From positions 1-48,693 of the forward strand of contig JAEVEX010000009.1 of the NCBI GenBank assembly GCA_016842085.1: DNA of 48,693 nucleotides, written 5' to 3'. Source of the DNA: Candidatus Thermoflexus tengchongensis. Lineage in GTDB: Bacteria; Chloroflexota; Anaerolineae; Thermoflexales; Thermoflexaceae. Both the position numbers and the translations under genes were made by a program. Position 1 is the first letter of the stretch. Each line of letters starts with the position of its first letter. A model generated the notes under the pieces. The model saw only the letters and a program-made list of their open reading frames with translations. It searched no databases and was not told the origin of the DNA. Of the stretch, positions 34,582 to 41,417 are shown one piece after another.

Positions 34582-36312
34582 TCATCCCGTATTCGCAGGG
34601 ATTCGGGAACGCGCTTCCGCAACCAGGGAGCGGACGGCGGCCGCATCGGCCTGGCGGAGCGCTTCCTCGGCCAGGGCACGGGCCTCCGCCATCGACCAGC
34701 GGCGGATCGTTGCCTTCACTTCCGGCACCCGCACCGGGTTCACGCTGAGCTCCTGCACCCCCAGTCCGATCAGCACCGGCACCGCCGAAAGATCCCCCGC
34801 CAGCTCCCCGCAGACGCCGACCCATTTCCCGGTTCCTTCGGTCGCAGCCGTCACGTGGCGGATCAGGCGCAGCACCGCGGGGTGCAACCCATCGGCCAGC
34901 CCGGCCACCGCCGGGTTGGTCCGATCCGCCGCCAGCGTGTATTGGGCCAGATCGTTCGTCCCGATGCTGAAAAAATCCACCCAGGGCATAAAATGCTCCG
35001 TGAGCAGCGCAGCGGCCGGCACCTCCACCATCATCCCCACCTGCAGATCCTGCGGCGGAGGATGGCCTTCCGCCGCAAGGGCAGAGCGCACTTCCTCGAA
35101 GAACTCTCGGAGCCAGCGGATTTCCTCCACCGTGCTCACCATGGGGAACATAATCCGCAGGGGGAACCCCACCCCGGCGCGGAGCAATGCGCGAAGCTGC
35201 TGGCGCAACAGGTCGGGATGCTGCCGGGAGAGCCGCACGCCCCGCACGCCCAGGAACGGATTCGCCTCGGGAGGCATCGGGAGATAGGGCAACGGCTTAT
35301 CGCCCCCCACATCCAGGGTGCGCACCACCACCGGCCTTCCCCCCATCGTCTCCAGCAGGGCCCGGTAGACCGCCACCTCCTCTTCCTCCGTCGGCGCAGC
35401 CGTCCGGCCCAGGTAGAGGAACTCGGTGCGCAACAGGCCAATGCCATCCGCCCCCTTCTGGAAAGCCTCCCGGGCATCCTCCATGCTTCCCACATTGGCC
35501 GCCACCTCAATCCGTACGCCATCCCGGGTTCGGGCCGGCTCATGGGCAACGGCCTCCGCCTGGGCTCGCTCCTGGAGCCACACCGCCCGCCGGGCCTGGG
35601 CCTGGCGCACCACTTCCGGGTCCGGCTCCACTTCCACCCACCCGGCCTCGCCGTCCACCAGCACCTGCACGCCATCGGAGACCGTTCGGAGCTCCGCGCC
35701 GATGGCGACGACCGCCGGGACCCCCAGACGACGGGCCAGGATCGCGGCATGGGCGGTCGGCCCTCCCCCTTCCATGACGAACGCCAGCACCCGTCGGGGG
35801 TCCAGGCTGACCGTTTCGGAAGGCAACAGATCATCGGCCGCCACAACCACCGGGCTCTCCGGCATGGTGGGCGTCTCCAGGCTGCCCGTGAGATGGCGCA
35901 GCACCCGGTTCCCCACATCCCGCACATCCGCTGCGCGGGCCTGGAAATAGGGGTCGGGCAGCGCGGCCAGCTGCGCTGCGAAAGCCTCCACGGCTTTCAC
36001 CCATGCCGCCTCCGCGGAGGCACCCGCGGCCAGCTCTGCTTCCACCGCAGCCATCAGCTCCGGATCCTGGAGCATCAGCTCCTGGGCCTCGAAGATCGCC
36101 AGCTCCTCCGGAGACAGACGATCCCGCTGGGCCTCCCGGAGCGCCGCGAGCTCCGCCGCCGCCCGCTCCCGGGCCCTCTGCAGCCGCATCCGTTCGACCG
36201 CCGCGTCCTCCCCGCGCGTCCGCATCGCAACCGGAAGAGCCCGCCGGAACCACCAGACCGGGCCTACGGCGATCCCCGGGGAAGCCGGGAGACCCTGCAG
36301 GCGACGGCTCAT
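34582..36312 (-). CDS. ptsI: PTS enzyme I (phosphoenolpyruvate-protein phosphotransferase)
   Basis: Enzyme I takes phosphate from PEP and passes it to HPr. The 576-residue protein has the N-terminal HPr-binding and swivelling domain with the phospho-histidine in GGPTAHAAILARRLGVPAVV (about residue 187). The PEP-binding barrel shows RTEFLYLGR, RTLDVGGDKPLPYL and the active cysteine in VGVCGELAGD. Length is standard. Its ATG overlaps the stop of the HPr gene as ATGA (36309-36312). As no sugar EIIBC gene is in the locus, this PTS is likely to feed DhaM only, although EII genes elsewhere cannot be excluded. It is the last gene of the glycerol/DHA locus. Confidence 0.96.
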   Translation of the reverse strand: MSRRLQGLPASPGIAVGPVWWFRRALPVAMRTRGEDAAVERMRLQRARERAAAELAALREAQRDRLSPEELAIFEAQELMLQDPELMAAVEAELAAGASAEAAWVKAVEAFAAQLAALPDPYFQARAADVRDVGNRVLRHLTGSLETPTMPESPVVVAADDLLPSETVSLDPRRVLAFVMEGGGPTAHAAILARRLGVPAVVAIGAELRTVSDGVQVLVDGEAGWVEVEPDPEVVRQAQARRAVWLQERAQAEAVAHEPARTRDGVRIEVAANVGSMEDAREAFQKGADGIGLLRTEFLYLGRTAAPTEEEEVAVYRALLETMGGRPVVVRTLDVGGDKPLPYLPMPPEANPFLGVRGVRLSRQHPDLLRQQLRALLRAGVGFPLRIMFPMVSTVEEIRWLREFFEEVRSALAAEGHPPPQDLQVGMMVEVPAAALLTEHFMPWVDFFSIGTNDLAQYTLAADRTNPAVAGLADGLHPAVLRLIRHVTAATEGTGKWVGVCGELAGDLSAVPVLIGLGVQELSVNPVRVPEVKATIRRWSMAEARALAEEALRQADAAAVRSLVAEARSRIPANTG

Positions 36313-36632
36313 CCCCCATCCTCCCCGAACCGGGATTCCACCAGCGCTTTCAGCGTGGCGATGGCATCCGCCTCGTCCGGCCCCTCCGCGGCGATCTCAA
36401 TGACATGGCCGTGTTCCGCGCCCAGGGTGAGCACCGCCAGGATCGCCTTGGCGTTCACCGGGGGCGTTCCGCGGGTGACATTCCGCACCGTGATGTTCGA
36501 GCGAAACCGGGCAGCCGTCTGCACGAAGAGGGCCGCCGGCCGCGCATGTAAACCGACCGCGTTCGTTAACGTCAATGTGACCTGTTGCATCCCTCCTGCC
36601 TCAGGTCGCGTAGATTCCGGCGCGTTCTTCAT
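36309..36632 (-). CDS. ptsH: HPr phosphocarrier protein
   Basis: HPr carries phosphate on a histidine from enzyme I to EIIA-type proteins. The active site is NAVGLHARPAA. If translation starts at the inner ATG at 36590, this histidine is residue 15 as in classical HPr, and the protein has 93 residues. From 36632 it has 107 residues. The outer start makes an ATGA overlap with the dhaM stop and has AAGGTG ahead; the inner one has AGGAGGG but almost no spacing. Where Gram-positive HPr has the regulatory Ser46 (NxKS), this protein has NAKAIL, so regulation by HPr kinase is not expected. Confidence 0.93.
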   Translation of the reverse strand: MKNAPESTRPEAGGMQQVTLTLTNAVGLHARPAALFVQTAARFRSNITVRNVTRGTPPVNAKAILAVLTLGAEHGHVIEIAAEGPDEADAIATLKALVESRFGEDGG

Positions 36633-37033
36633 CCCTGGGGCACCTTGGGCATCCGGCAGGCTTCGACCGCCGAGGCCTCGATCTCCGCCGCGGTTTTACC
36701 GATGGAGGCCTCCACGGCGGCGACGATCGCGCCCTCCACCAGCGGCGCCTGGCTCAATCGGATGCGGGGGCGAACCTCCGGGGCCAGCATCTCAATCGCC
36801 ATCTGGGCCCCCATCACCGCGCTGCCCAGATCCATCAAAACCAGGACCTCATCCGCCCGGGCGAGGGCCATCTCCAGCGCCTGACGGATCTGTTCCACAT
36901 TGGTGCCCAGGGTGTGCTCATCCAGGCCGCCGGCCGCAAAGATCGGAACCCGGCCTTGCACCATCTGCTCGGCCAGCTCTTTCACCCCTTCCGCCAGTTT
37001 CGCGCTATGGGCCACGATCACCAGAGCAACCAT
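36629..37033 (-). CDS. dhaM: DhaM, PTS EIIA-type phosphotransfer subunit of DHA kinase
   Basis: DhaM passes phosphate from HPr to the ADP bound in DhaL. The 134-residue protein is the EIIA-Man fold alone. The phospho-histidine is H9 in LVIVAHSAKLAEG. LMDLGSAVMGAQMAIE and LVEGAIVAAVEAS match DhaM proteins. E. coli DhaM is fused with HPr- and EI-like domains; here those functions are separate genes directly downstream. AAGGGG precedes the ATG at 37033. The DJ-1 gene ends nine bases upstream. Confidence 0.92.
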   Translation of the reverse strand: MVALVIVAHSAKLAEGVKELAEQMVQGRVPIFAAGGLDEHTLGTNVEQIRQALEMALARADEVLVLMDLGSAVMGAQMAIEMLAPEVRPRIRLSQAPLVEGAIVAAVEASIGKTAAEIEASAVEACRMPKVPQG

Positions 37034-37042
37034 AAAAACCCC

Positions 37043-37594
37043 TTACCGGGAAGGGGATGCAGGAACCGGCTCGCCGACCAGAGCAGCCACCAGCTCCCGG
37101 CAGAAGGCCGGGATATCCGGAACCACACGGCCCCAGACCAGATTGCCATCCCGGAAAGCCGGCTCGTCCACCCAGATGGCTCCCGCGTTGATCAGGTCAT
37201 CTTTGATCCCCAGGCTTCCGGTCGCCCGATGCCCCCGCACGATGCCCGCGGAGATCCCCACCTGGCCGCCATGACAGATCATCGCCACGATCTTCCCCTG
37301 CTGGTAAGCTTCCCGGACCAGGCGGAGGACCGCCTCGTAGCGCCGCAGCTTATCGGGCGCCCAGCCGCCGGGGACCACCACCGCATCGAAATCCGCAGCG
37401 GAAACCTGATCAGCGGCTACATCCGCTTTCGCTGTGAGCCCCCCGCTCTTGCTGCGGACGACCTTCCCGGCTTCCAGCCCTACCACCGTCACAGAGGCCC
37501 CTTCCTCCTGAAGGCGCATCAACGGGACCCAGAACTCCAGGTCCTCAAAGCCTTCCTCCACCAGGATCGCCACCTTCCGGCCGTTCAGTCGCAT
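37043..37594 (-). CDS. DJ-1/PfpI family protein (possible methylglyoxal-detoxifying enzyme)
   Basis: The 183-residue product belongs to the DJ-1/PfpI superfamily, whose members act as glyoxalase III, deglycases or proteases. The nucleophile is C107 in MICHGGQVG, with H108 beside it, and acidic residues are in EEGFEDLEF near the start. The ATG at 37594 has AGGTGGAG ahead; the frame extends to 37690 but without a signal. The position within a glycerol/DHA locus suggests removal of methylglyoxal formed from dihydroxyacetone phosphate. That is an inference, as the PfpI subgroup is functionally mixed. Confidence 0.88.
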   Translation of the reverse strand: MRLNGRKVAILVEEGFEDLEFWVPLMRLQEEGASVTVVGLEAGKVVRSKSGGLTAKADVAADQVSAADFDAVVVPGGWAPDKLRRYEAVLRLVREAYQQGKIVAMICHGGQVGISAGIVRGHRATGSLGIKDDLINAGAIWVDEPAFRDGNLVWGRVVPDIPAFCRELVAALVGEPVPASPSR

Positions 37595-37723
37595 GGCCAC
37601 TCCACCTCGCTCAAGGATCCAAAGGGCTCGCCGAATCCATGGTTTCCAGTGAGCGCTCTGGGGAACGAGCGGGCGCCTCCGGCATCGCACCCGCCCCCTG
37701 CCTGTATGCTGGAGGGCAAGCCC

Positions 37724-38341
37724 TCATCCACCCTCATGGGGCTCCTGCCATTGGGCCGGCCTGCACGCCGGGCATTCCTCTACTTCCCAAACCCGTTCCA
37801 GGACCGTCGCATCGATTTGCTCCGGCGGACCCTCGCGAAAACCGACCGCTCCGCACCGGCAAGCATACCAGCCCAGCGGGACCTTTTCAAAAGAAAGGGC
37901 AGGTCCCAGATCGATCTCCTCCACCCCCATCCGCCATCGGGCATTGGTGAAGAGACGACGGCAACCCGCGGCGCGAAGTTTGCGAAGGTAAAGGGAAAAG
38001 GCCGTGCAGTGCCGCATCAGGAGGACCGCCGTTTCCACCGGGGGAAAAGGCCAGGTTCGCGCGTCCGCCCAGACGATCACCAACCGGTCCGAGAGCGAGA
38101 GGGGCTGCCCCCATCGCAGGGCTCCAGGGAGCATCCCCAGGGTGCGTATCCCCCTGGCCAGCAGGGCCCATTGACGTTCCACCGCGACCACCTGGCACCC
38201 CCGCTCGGCCATCCGGAGCGACAGACGAAGATCTCCAGCCCCGATGTCCAGCACCCGCTCCCCTGGCCTGAGCCGGGCCAGGATCCGATCGTAAACCTCC
38301 TCCTCATAAGGAGCCCACACCAGCTCCCAGTCGCGGATCAT
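37724..38341 (-). CDS. Class I SAM-dependent methyltransferase-like protein
   Basis: The 205-residue product has a Rossmann-type SAM-binding loop, RVLDIGAGDLRLSLRMAERG (about 29-48), then VVAVERQ as the acidic end of strand 2. The usual active-site strand is unclear, and the C-terminal part has CRCGAVGF and CPAC, which may bind a metal. The ATG at 38341 overlaps the stop of the cytochrome b-like gene as ATGA, so translation is coupled to it. The substrate is unknown. No other protein-modification gene is near. Its place in the run between a respiratory anchor and the DJ-1 gene is odd. Confidence 0.75.
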   Translation of the reverse strand: MIRDWELVWAPYEEEVYDRILARLRPGERVLDIGAGDLRLSLRMAERGCQVVAVERQWALLARGIRTLGMLPGALRWGQPLSLSDRLVIVWADARTWPFPPVETAVLLMRHCTAFSLYLRKLRAAGCRRLFTNARWRMGVEEIDLGPALSFEKVPLGWYACRCGAVGFREGPPEQIDATVLERVWEVEECPACRPAQWQEPHEGG

Positions 38342-38667
38342 GCGCCCCGCGATCGAATCCACCACGAAAGCCACACCCCATAACCGATGATCCCCAGGCC
38401 GACCAGGGTCAGGCCCCGTTTCAGCCACCGATCCGTTCCCGGCCCGATCCCCAGATCCAGGAGGATGGCTCGCACCCCCATCAGCGCGTGGGCGGTGACC
38501 ACCACCAGGAAGAGGATCTCCCATGTGAACACCACCGGATGGGACAGATACGCCACCACATCCCGATAGGTTCGCAGGCCGCCTTCAACCACGAAATGGT
38601 TGAAGACCATATGGAGCGTCAGCAGGATCAGCAGGAGCAATCCGGTGAATGCTTGCCAGATCCACAT
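38338..38667 (-). CDS. Second cytochrome b-like membrane anchor (SdhC/D family)
   Basis: The 109-residue protein has three membrane helices, as complex II anchors do. Histidines that may bind haem are in LTLHMVFNHF and TAHALMGVRAILLDLGIG. The last motif is nearly the same as HALNGVRVTLLGLGIG in the neighbouring SdhC-like protein, so the two anchors are paralogues. AGAGG precedes the ATG at 38667. A dispersed repeat lies in the 246-base gap to the upstream gene. The anchor should join the Fe-S protein to the quinone pool in the membrane. Confidence 0.82.
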   Translation of the reverse strand: MWIWQAFTGLLLLILLTLHMVFNHFVVEGGLRTYRDVVAYLSHPVVFTWEILFLVVVTAHALMGVRAILLDLGIGPGTDRWLKRGLTLVGLGIIGYGVWLSWWIRSRGA

Positions 38668-38758
38668 CTTCAGGCCTCTGGAAGTTCAGGATATGGGCGA
38701 CCTGGATCCTCAGGAAGGCGAACCGCCTCTTCTCTGCTGGTCCTTAATACGACAACCG

Positions 38759-38836
38759 CGTAGGGCAACTGCAAGCAGTTGCCCTGCACCTCCAGGTGGG
38801 ATGGTGGCCCCCCTTGAAGGCCGGGTGCGGCTGTAG
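38759..38836 (-). repeat. Dispersed intergenic repeat, copy 2 (inverted orientation)
   Basis: Read on the minus strand this is CTACAGCCGCACC, then GGGGCCACCATCCCACC, then the GGGCAACTGCTTGCAGTT palindrome, as in copy 1 (33218-33320) but about 23 bases shorter between the two parts. It lies inside the operon, between the sdhC-like and second anchor genes. The surrounding gap (38668-38913) holds no gene. Confidence 0.85.
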
Positions 38837-38913
38837 GATTAACCCCGGAATCCCCGGGGTGGATAACGCCCTGGGGGTCTGCCCCGGGGAAGGTGGACCC
38901 GCTGCCGATCTGC

Positions 38914-39303
38914 TCATCCTGCGATCGTGAAGATGGCGTATGCAGCGATCGCGGTCATCAGCAGGGTCAGGGCCATGACCCCCCAGAACAGCCGCGCCTG
39001 GTGGGGCACGCCGATCCCCAGGCCCAGCAGCGTCACGCGGACCCCGTTCAACGCGTGATACAGGATCCCCAGGATCAGGAGGCCGTCCAGCGCCAGAAAG
39101 AGCGGGGACTTCGCCATCGCGATGAAAGCATCCCAGGCCTCCGGCCCCTGGGCGAGCAACCGCAGCACATACAGATGGAGGAACAGGTAAATCACCAGGC
39201 CGATGCCCGTTAGGCGCATGAGCAGGAAGGCCAGCCCTCCCTCCCGGCGGCCCCGCAGGTCGATCCATCCGCTGGCACGCTTCCAGCGTGGCACTTCCCT
39301 CAT
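38914..39303 (-). CDS. sdhC: Cytochrome b556-like membrane anchor (SdhC family)
   Basis: The 129-residue product has three helices (FLLMRLTGIGLVIYLFLHLY, PLFLALDGLLILGILYHALN, ARLFWGVMALTLLMTAIAAYAIF) after a basic N-terminus. Family features are the RxTG at the first helix, the histidine of LFLHLYVL, and HALNGVR, the usual haem ligand and quinone-site residues. The ATG at 39303 has AGGAGG and overlaps the sdhB stop as ATGA. It should form the membrane part of a complex II-like enzyme. The partner flavoprotein may be GlpA rather than SdhA, as argued in the findings. Confidence 0.87.
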   Translation of the reverse strand: MREVPRWKRASGWIDLRGRREGGLAFLLMRLTGIGLVIYLFLHLYVLRLLAQGPEAWDAFIAMAKSPLFLALDGLLILGILYHALNGVRVTLLGLGIGVPHQARLFWGVMALTLLMTAIAAYAIFTIAG

Positions 39304-40019
39304 CGCCCGCCTCCTATCCAGCGCCGGAGCTTTTCCACGATCAGGCGACGGCGCAGACGTCCGATCGCGGAGGCCGGATCCACATTCGATGGGCAGACCG
39401 CCGTGCATTCCATCGCGGAATGACAGCGCCAGGCCCCATGCGGATCATCGGCCAGTGTTAGCAATCGGGCGGTATCCCCGCCGCGGGGCTCCGCCAGCAT
39501 TCGTTCGATGGCGGCCAGGGTCGCCGGCCCCAGGTAAGCTTCATCAGCTGCCATCACCGGGCAGGCTGAGAGACACAGCCCACATTCAATGCAATCCTCA
39601 AAGCGGGTGATCTGCTCGATTCCCTCCGGCAACGGGCGATCCGCGGTGAGCTCATCCCGACGGATGATGGCGAATCCCACCTCCGCCATCCGTCGCATCA
39701 TGGGCGAGACATCCACGAGGAGATCGCCCAGCCAGGGGAAATGCCGCAACGGCTCCACCTGGATCACCCCGTCCGGGGAGAACTCCCGAAGTGGGGTGAT
39801 ACACATAAGGCGTTCGCGGCCGTTCACCCGAACCCCGCAGGCGCCACAGGAGGCGTGGTGGCATGCGTGTCGGAAGAGCAGGCTGCGATCCTGCTCGGCC
39901 CAGATCTTCTCCACCGCATCAATGAGATAGGCTTCCGCGGGAAGCTCCACCCGATAGGTTTCCAGCCGGGGGGAGCTTCCCGGACGCCCCCGGAGCAGAC
40001 GCAGCTGCCATGTGGGCAT
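39300..40019 (-). CDS. sdhB: Complex II-type iron-sulfur subunit (SdhB/FrdB-like)
   Basis: The 239-residue protein carries the full set of cysteines of a succinate dehydrogenase or fumarate reductase Fe-S subunit. The [2Fe-2S] set is C53, C58, C61 and C73 (ACHHASCGACG, LMC). The cysteines of the [4Fe-4S] and [3Fe-4S] clusters are C143, C146, C149, C153, C199, C205 and C209 (CIECGLCLSACP, CHSAMECTAVCP). GGAGG precedes the ATG at 40019. No sdhA lies in the window; the next gene upstream is the flavoprotein glpA, 138 bases away. It transfers electrons from the flavin to the haem/quinone anchors. Confidence 0.93.
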   Translation of the reverse strand: MPTWQLRLLRGRPGSSPRLETYRVELPAEAYLIDAVEKIWAEQDRSLLFRHACHHASCGACGVRVNGRERLMCITPLREFSPDGVIQVEPLRHFPWLGDLLVDVSPMMRRMAEVGFAIIRRDELTADRPLPEGIEQITRFEDCIECGLCLSACPVMAADEAYLGPATLAAIERMLAEPRGGDTARLLTLADDPHGAWRCHSAMECTAVCPSNVDPASAIGRLRRRLIVEKLRRWIGGGR

Positions 40020-40086
40020 TCGCGGGTTCCTCCAGATCTGGAATCCGATCTGCGCCGTCGAGCTTCGATCGAGAAGACGGGATGAT

Positions 40087-40120
40087 CCCTCCGGATGGCC
40101 CACAGGGCCATCCCGGAGGG
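40087..40120 (-). promoter_or_regulatory. Hairpin between glpA and the Fe-S gene
   Basis: CCCTCCGGATGGCCC (40087-40101) pairs with GGGCCATCCCGGAGGG (40105-40120) with one bulged base. No T run follows in either direction. It may mark a processing site or partly terminate the message between glpA and sdhB. Confidence 0.6.
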
Positions 40121-40157
40121 GGGAAATCCTTTGGGGCTGGGCCGGCCCCGCTCCGAC

Positions 40158-41315
40158 TTAGAAAAACGCTCGATAGGAAAGCAGAGGCACCTCCCGGGTC
40201 CGGCATGGGATTTCCAGCCCCAGCTTGGCGCACACGACATCGACCGCTTTCTCCGCCATCGCCCGCGCGGTGGTCATCTTCCCCCCGGTGATGGTCACAA
40301 AGCCCTCCACCCCGTCGACCGCGTGATCGAAGCACTCAAAAGTGCGCGAGAGCTCCCGCCCATCTGCAGCGACCCCTCGCCGCCCCACCAGCGGCCGGGC
40401 CACCGCGAAGACCCCCCGGATCCCTCCCCGGGTATACCCGGGGATGAAGCGCTCCGCCCGATCCAGCAGCAGGCGCACGTGATCCTCCGGGATCGGGATG
40501 AAATCCGGATCCTCCACCCGCCATGAGGTGGTCCCGATGATCGCAGTGCGACGCTGGGGGACAATGATATCGCCATCGCCGGGCATGTTCAGGCGATTGA
40601 TCACCATGCGGTTCCATCGTCGACCCACCGAGATCATCACCCCCGCCGTGGGCACCACGGGGACATCCACCCCGGCCATGGCGGCGATCTTGCCGGACCA
40701 TGGTCCGGCAGCGTTCACCACGATATCGCCCCCGATCACTCGCTCCTCCCCGGTTCGACGATCCCGCACCCGAACGCCCACCACCGTCCGACCCTGAAAG
40801 ACGAAATCCACGACCTCCGTATAGGTGAGGACCGTGGCGCCGTTGTGCTTAGCCGTCGCCAGGAAGGAGAGGCAGAACCGGAAGGGCTCGAAGACCCCAT
40901 CGGGAACCTGGACGGCCGCCAGGATGTGGGGGTTGAGATGCGGCTCCAGGGCCAGGGCCTGCTTCACCGGGATCTCCCGGGCAGGGATGCCGCACTCCTC
41001 ACAGGCGGCCAGGAACCGCTCCTTAAACGAGAGGTCCTGTTCATCCAGGGCGACAAACAGGCCATCGTTCAGCTCCAGGGCCTCCGGCATAATGCGCCGC
41101 AGGATCATGTTCTCCTCAATGCACTCCCGGGCCGACTCCGGATCCCGCATCGCATACCGTCCCCCGGAGTGCAACAAGCAGTGATTCCGCCCCGAGGTCC
41201 CCGAGGCGACTTCCCCCCGTTCCACCACCGTCACCCGGAACCCTCGAAGGGCCAGGTCATGCGCGACAGCCGCTCCGGTCGATCCTGCGCCGATCACAAC
41301 GACGTGATAGGACAT
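40158..41315 (-). CDS. glpA: FAD-dependent glycerol-3-phosphate dehydrogenase (GlpA type), short form
   Basis: This flavoprotein oxidises glycerol 3-phosphate to dihydroxyacetone phosphate. The FAD loop is VVVIGAGSTGAAVAHDLALRG at the N-terminus, and ERGEVASGTSGRNHCLLHSGGRY is typical of GlpA. The family motifs VVNAAGPWSGKIA and FVTITGGKMTTARAMAEKAVD are present. At 385 residues it stops where classical GlpA continues with a Bfd-like Fe-S domain, so electrons must leave through another subunit. The ATG at 41315 has AGGAGG-like purines ahead; an in-frame GTG lies one codon earlier. The three complex II-like genes follow directly. Confidence 0.9.
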   Translation of the reverse strand: MSYHVVVIGAGSTGAAVAHDLALRGFRVTVVERGEVASGTSGRNHCLLHSGGRYAMRDPESARECIEENMILRRIMPEALELNDGLFVALDEQDLSFKERFLAACEECGIPAREIPVKQALALEPHLNPHILAAVQVPDGVFEPFRFCLSFLATAKHNGATVLTYTEVVDFVFQGRTVVGVRVRDRRTGEERVIGGDIVVNAAGPWSGKIAAMAGVDVPVVPTAGVMISVGRRWNRMVINRLNMPGDGDIIVPQRRTAIIGTTSWRVEDPDFIPIPEDHVRLLLDRAERFIPGYTRGGIRGVFAVARPLVGRRGVAADGRELSRTFECFDHAVDGVEGFVTITGGKMTTARAMAEKAVDVVCAKLGLEIPCRTREVPLLSYRAFF

Positions 41316-41340
41316 CACCGAGACCTTCCTCCTCCAGAGG

Positions 41341-41376
41341 CGCGTTCGGGCGGGCCCGCGGGCCCGCCCGAACGCG
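41341..41376. repeat. Perfect 36-base palindrome between glpK and glpA
   Basis: Bases 41341-41358 (CGCGTTCGGGCGGGCCCG) are exactly the reverse complement of 41359-41376. The RNA can form a stem of about 16 bp with a minimal loop. It contains only a TT pair in each arm as AT-rich bases and has no U tract. It is centred in the 102-base gap between the glpK stop and the glpA start. Confidence 0.9.
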
Positions 41377-41417
41377 GAACACGATGGGTCTGGCTTCCTG
41401 ACCGGTGCTCCCCTGGT

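Noticed and set aside
34855-37035. 726-codon plus-strand frame opposite ptsI, ptsH and dhaM
   Set aside because: All three minus-strand genes show complete active-site motifs. The opposite frame shows none.
39300-40019. Plain succinate dehydrogenase operon
   Set aside because: The catalytic SdhA gene is missing on both sides, and the neighbouring flavoprotein is GlpA, so an ordinary SDH operon is not supported by this window.
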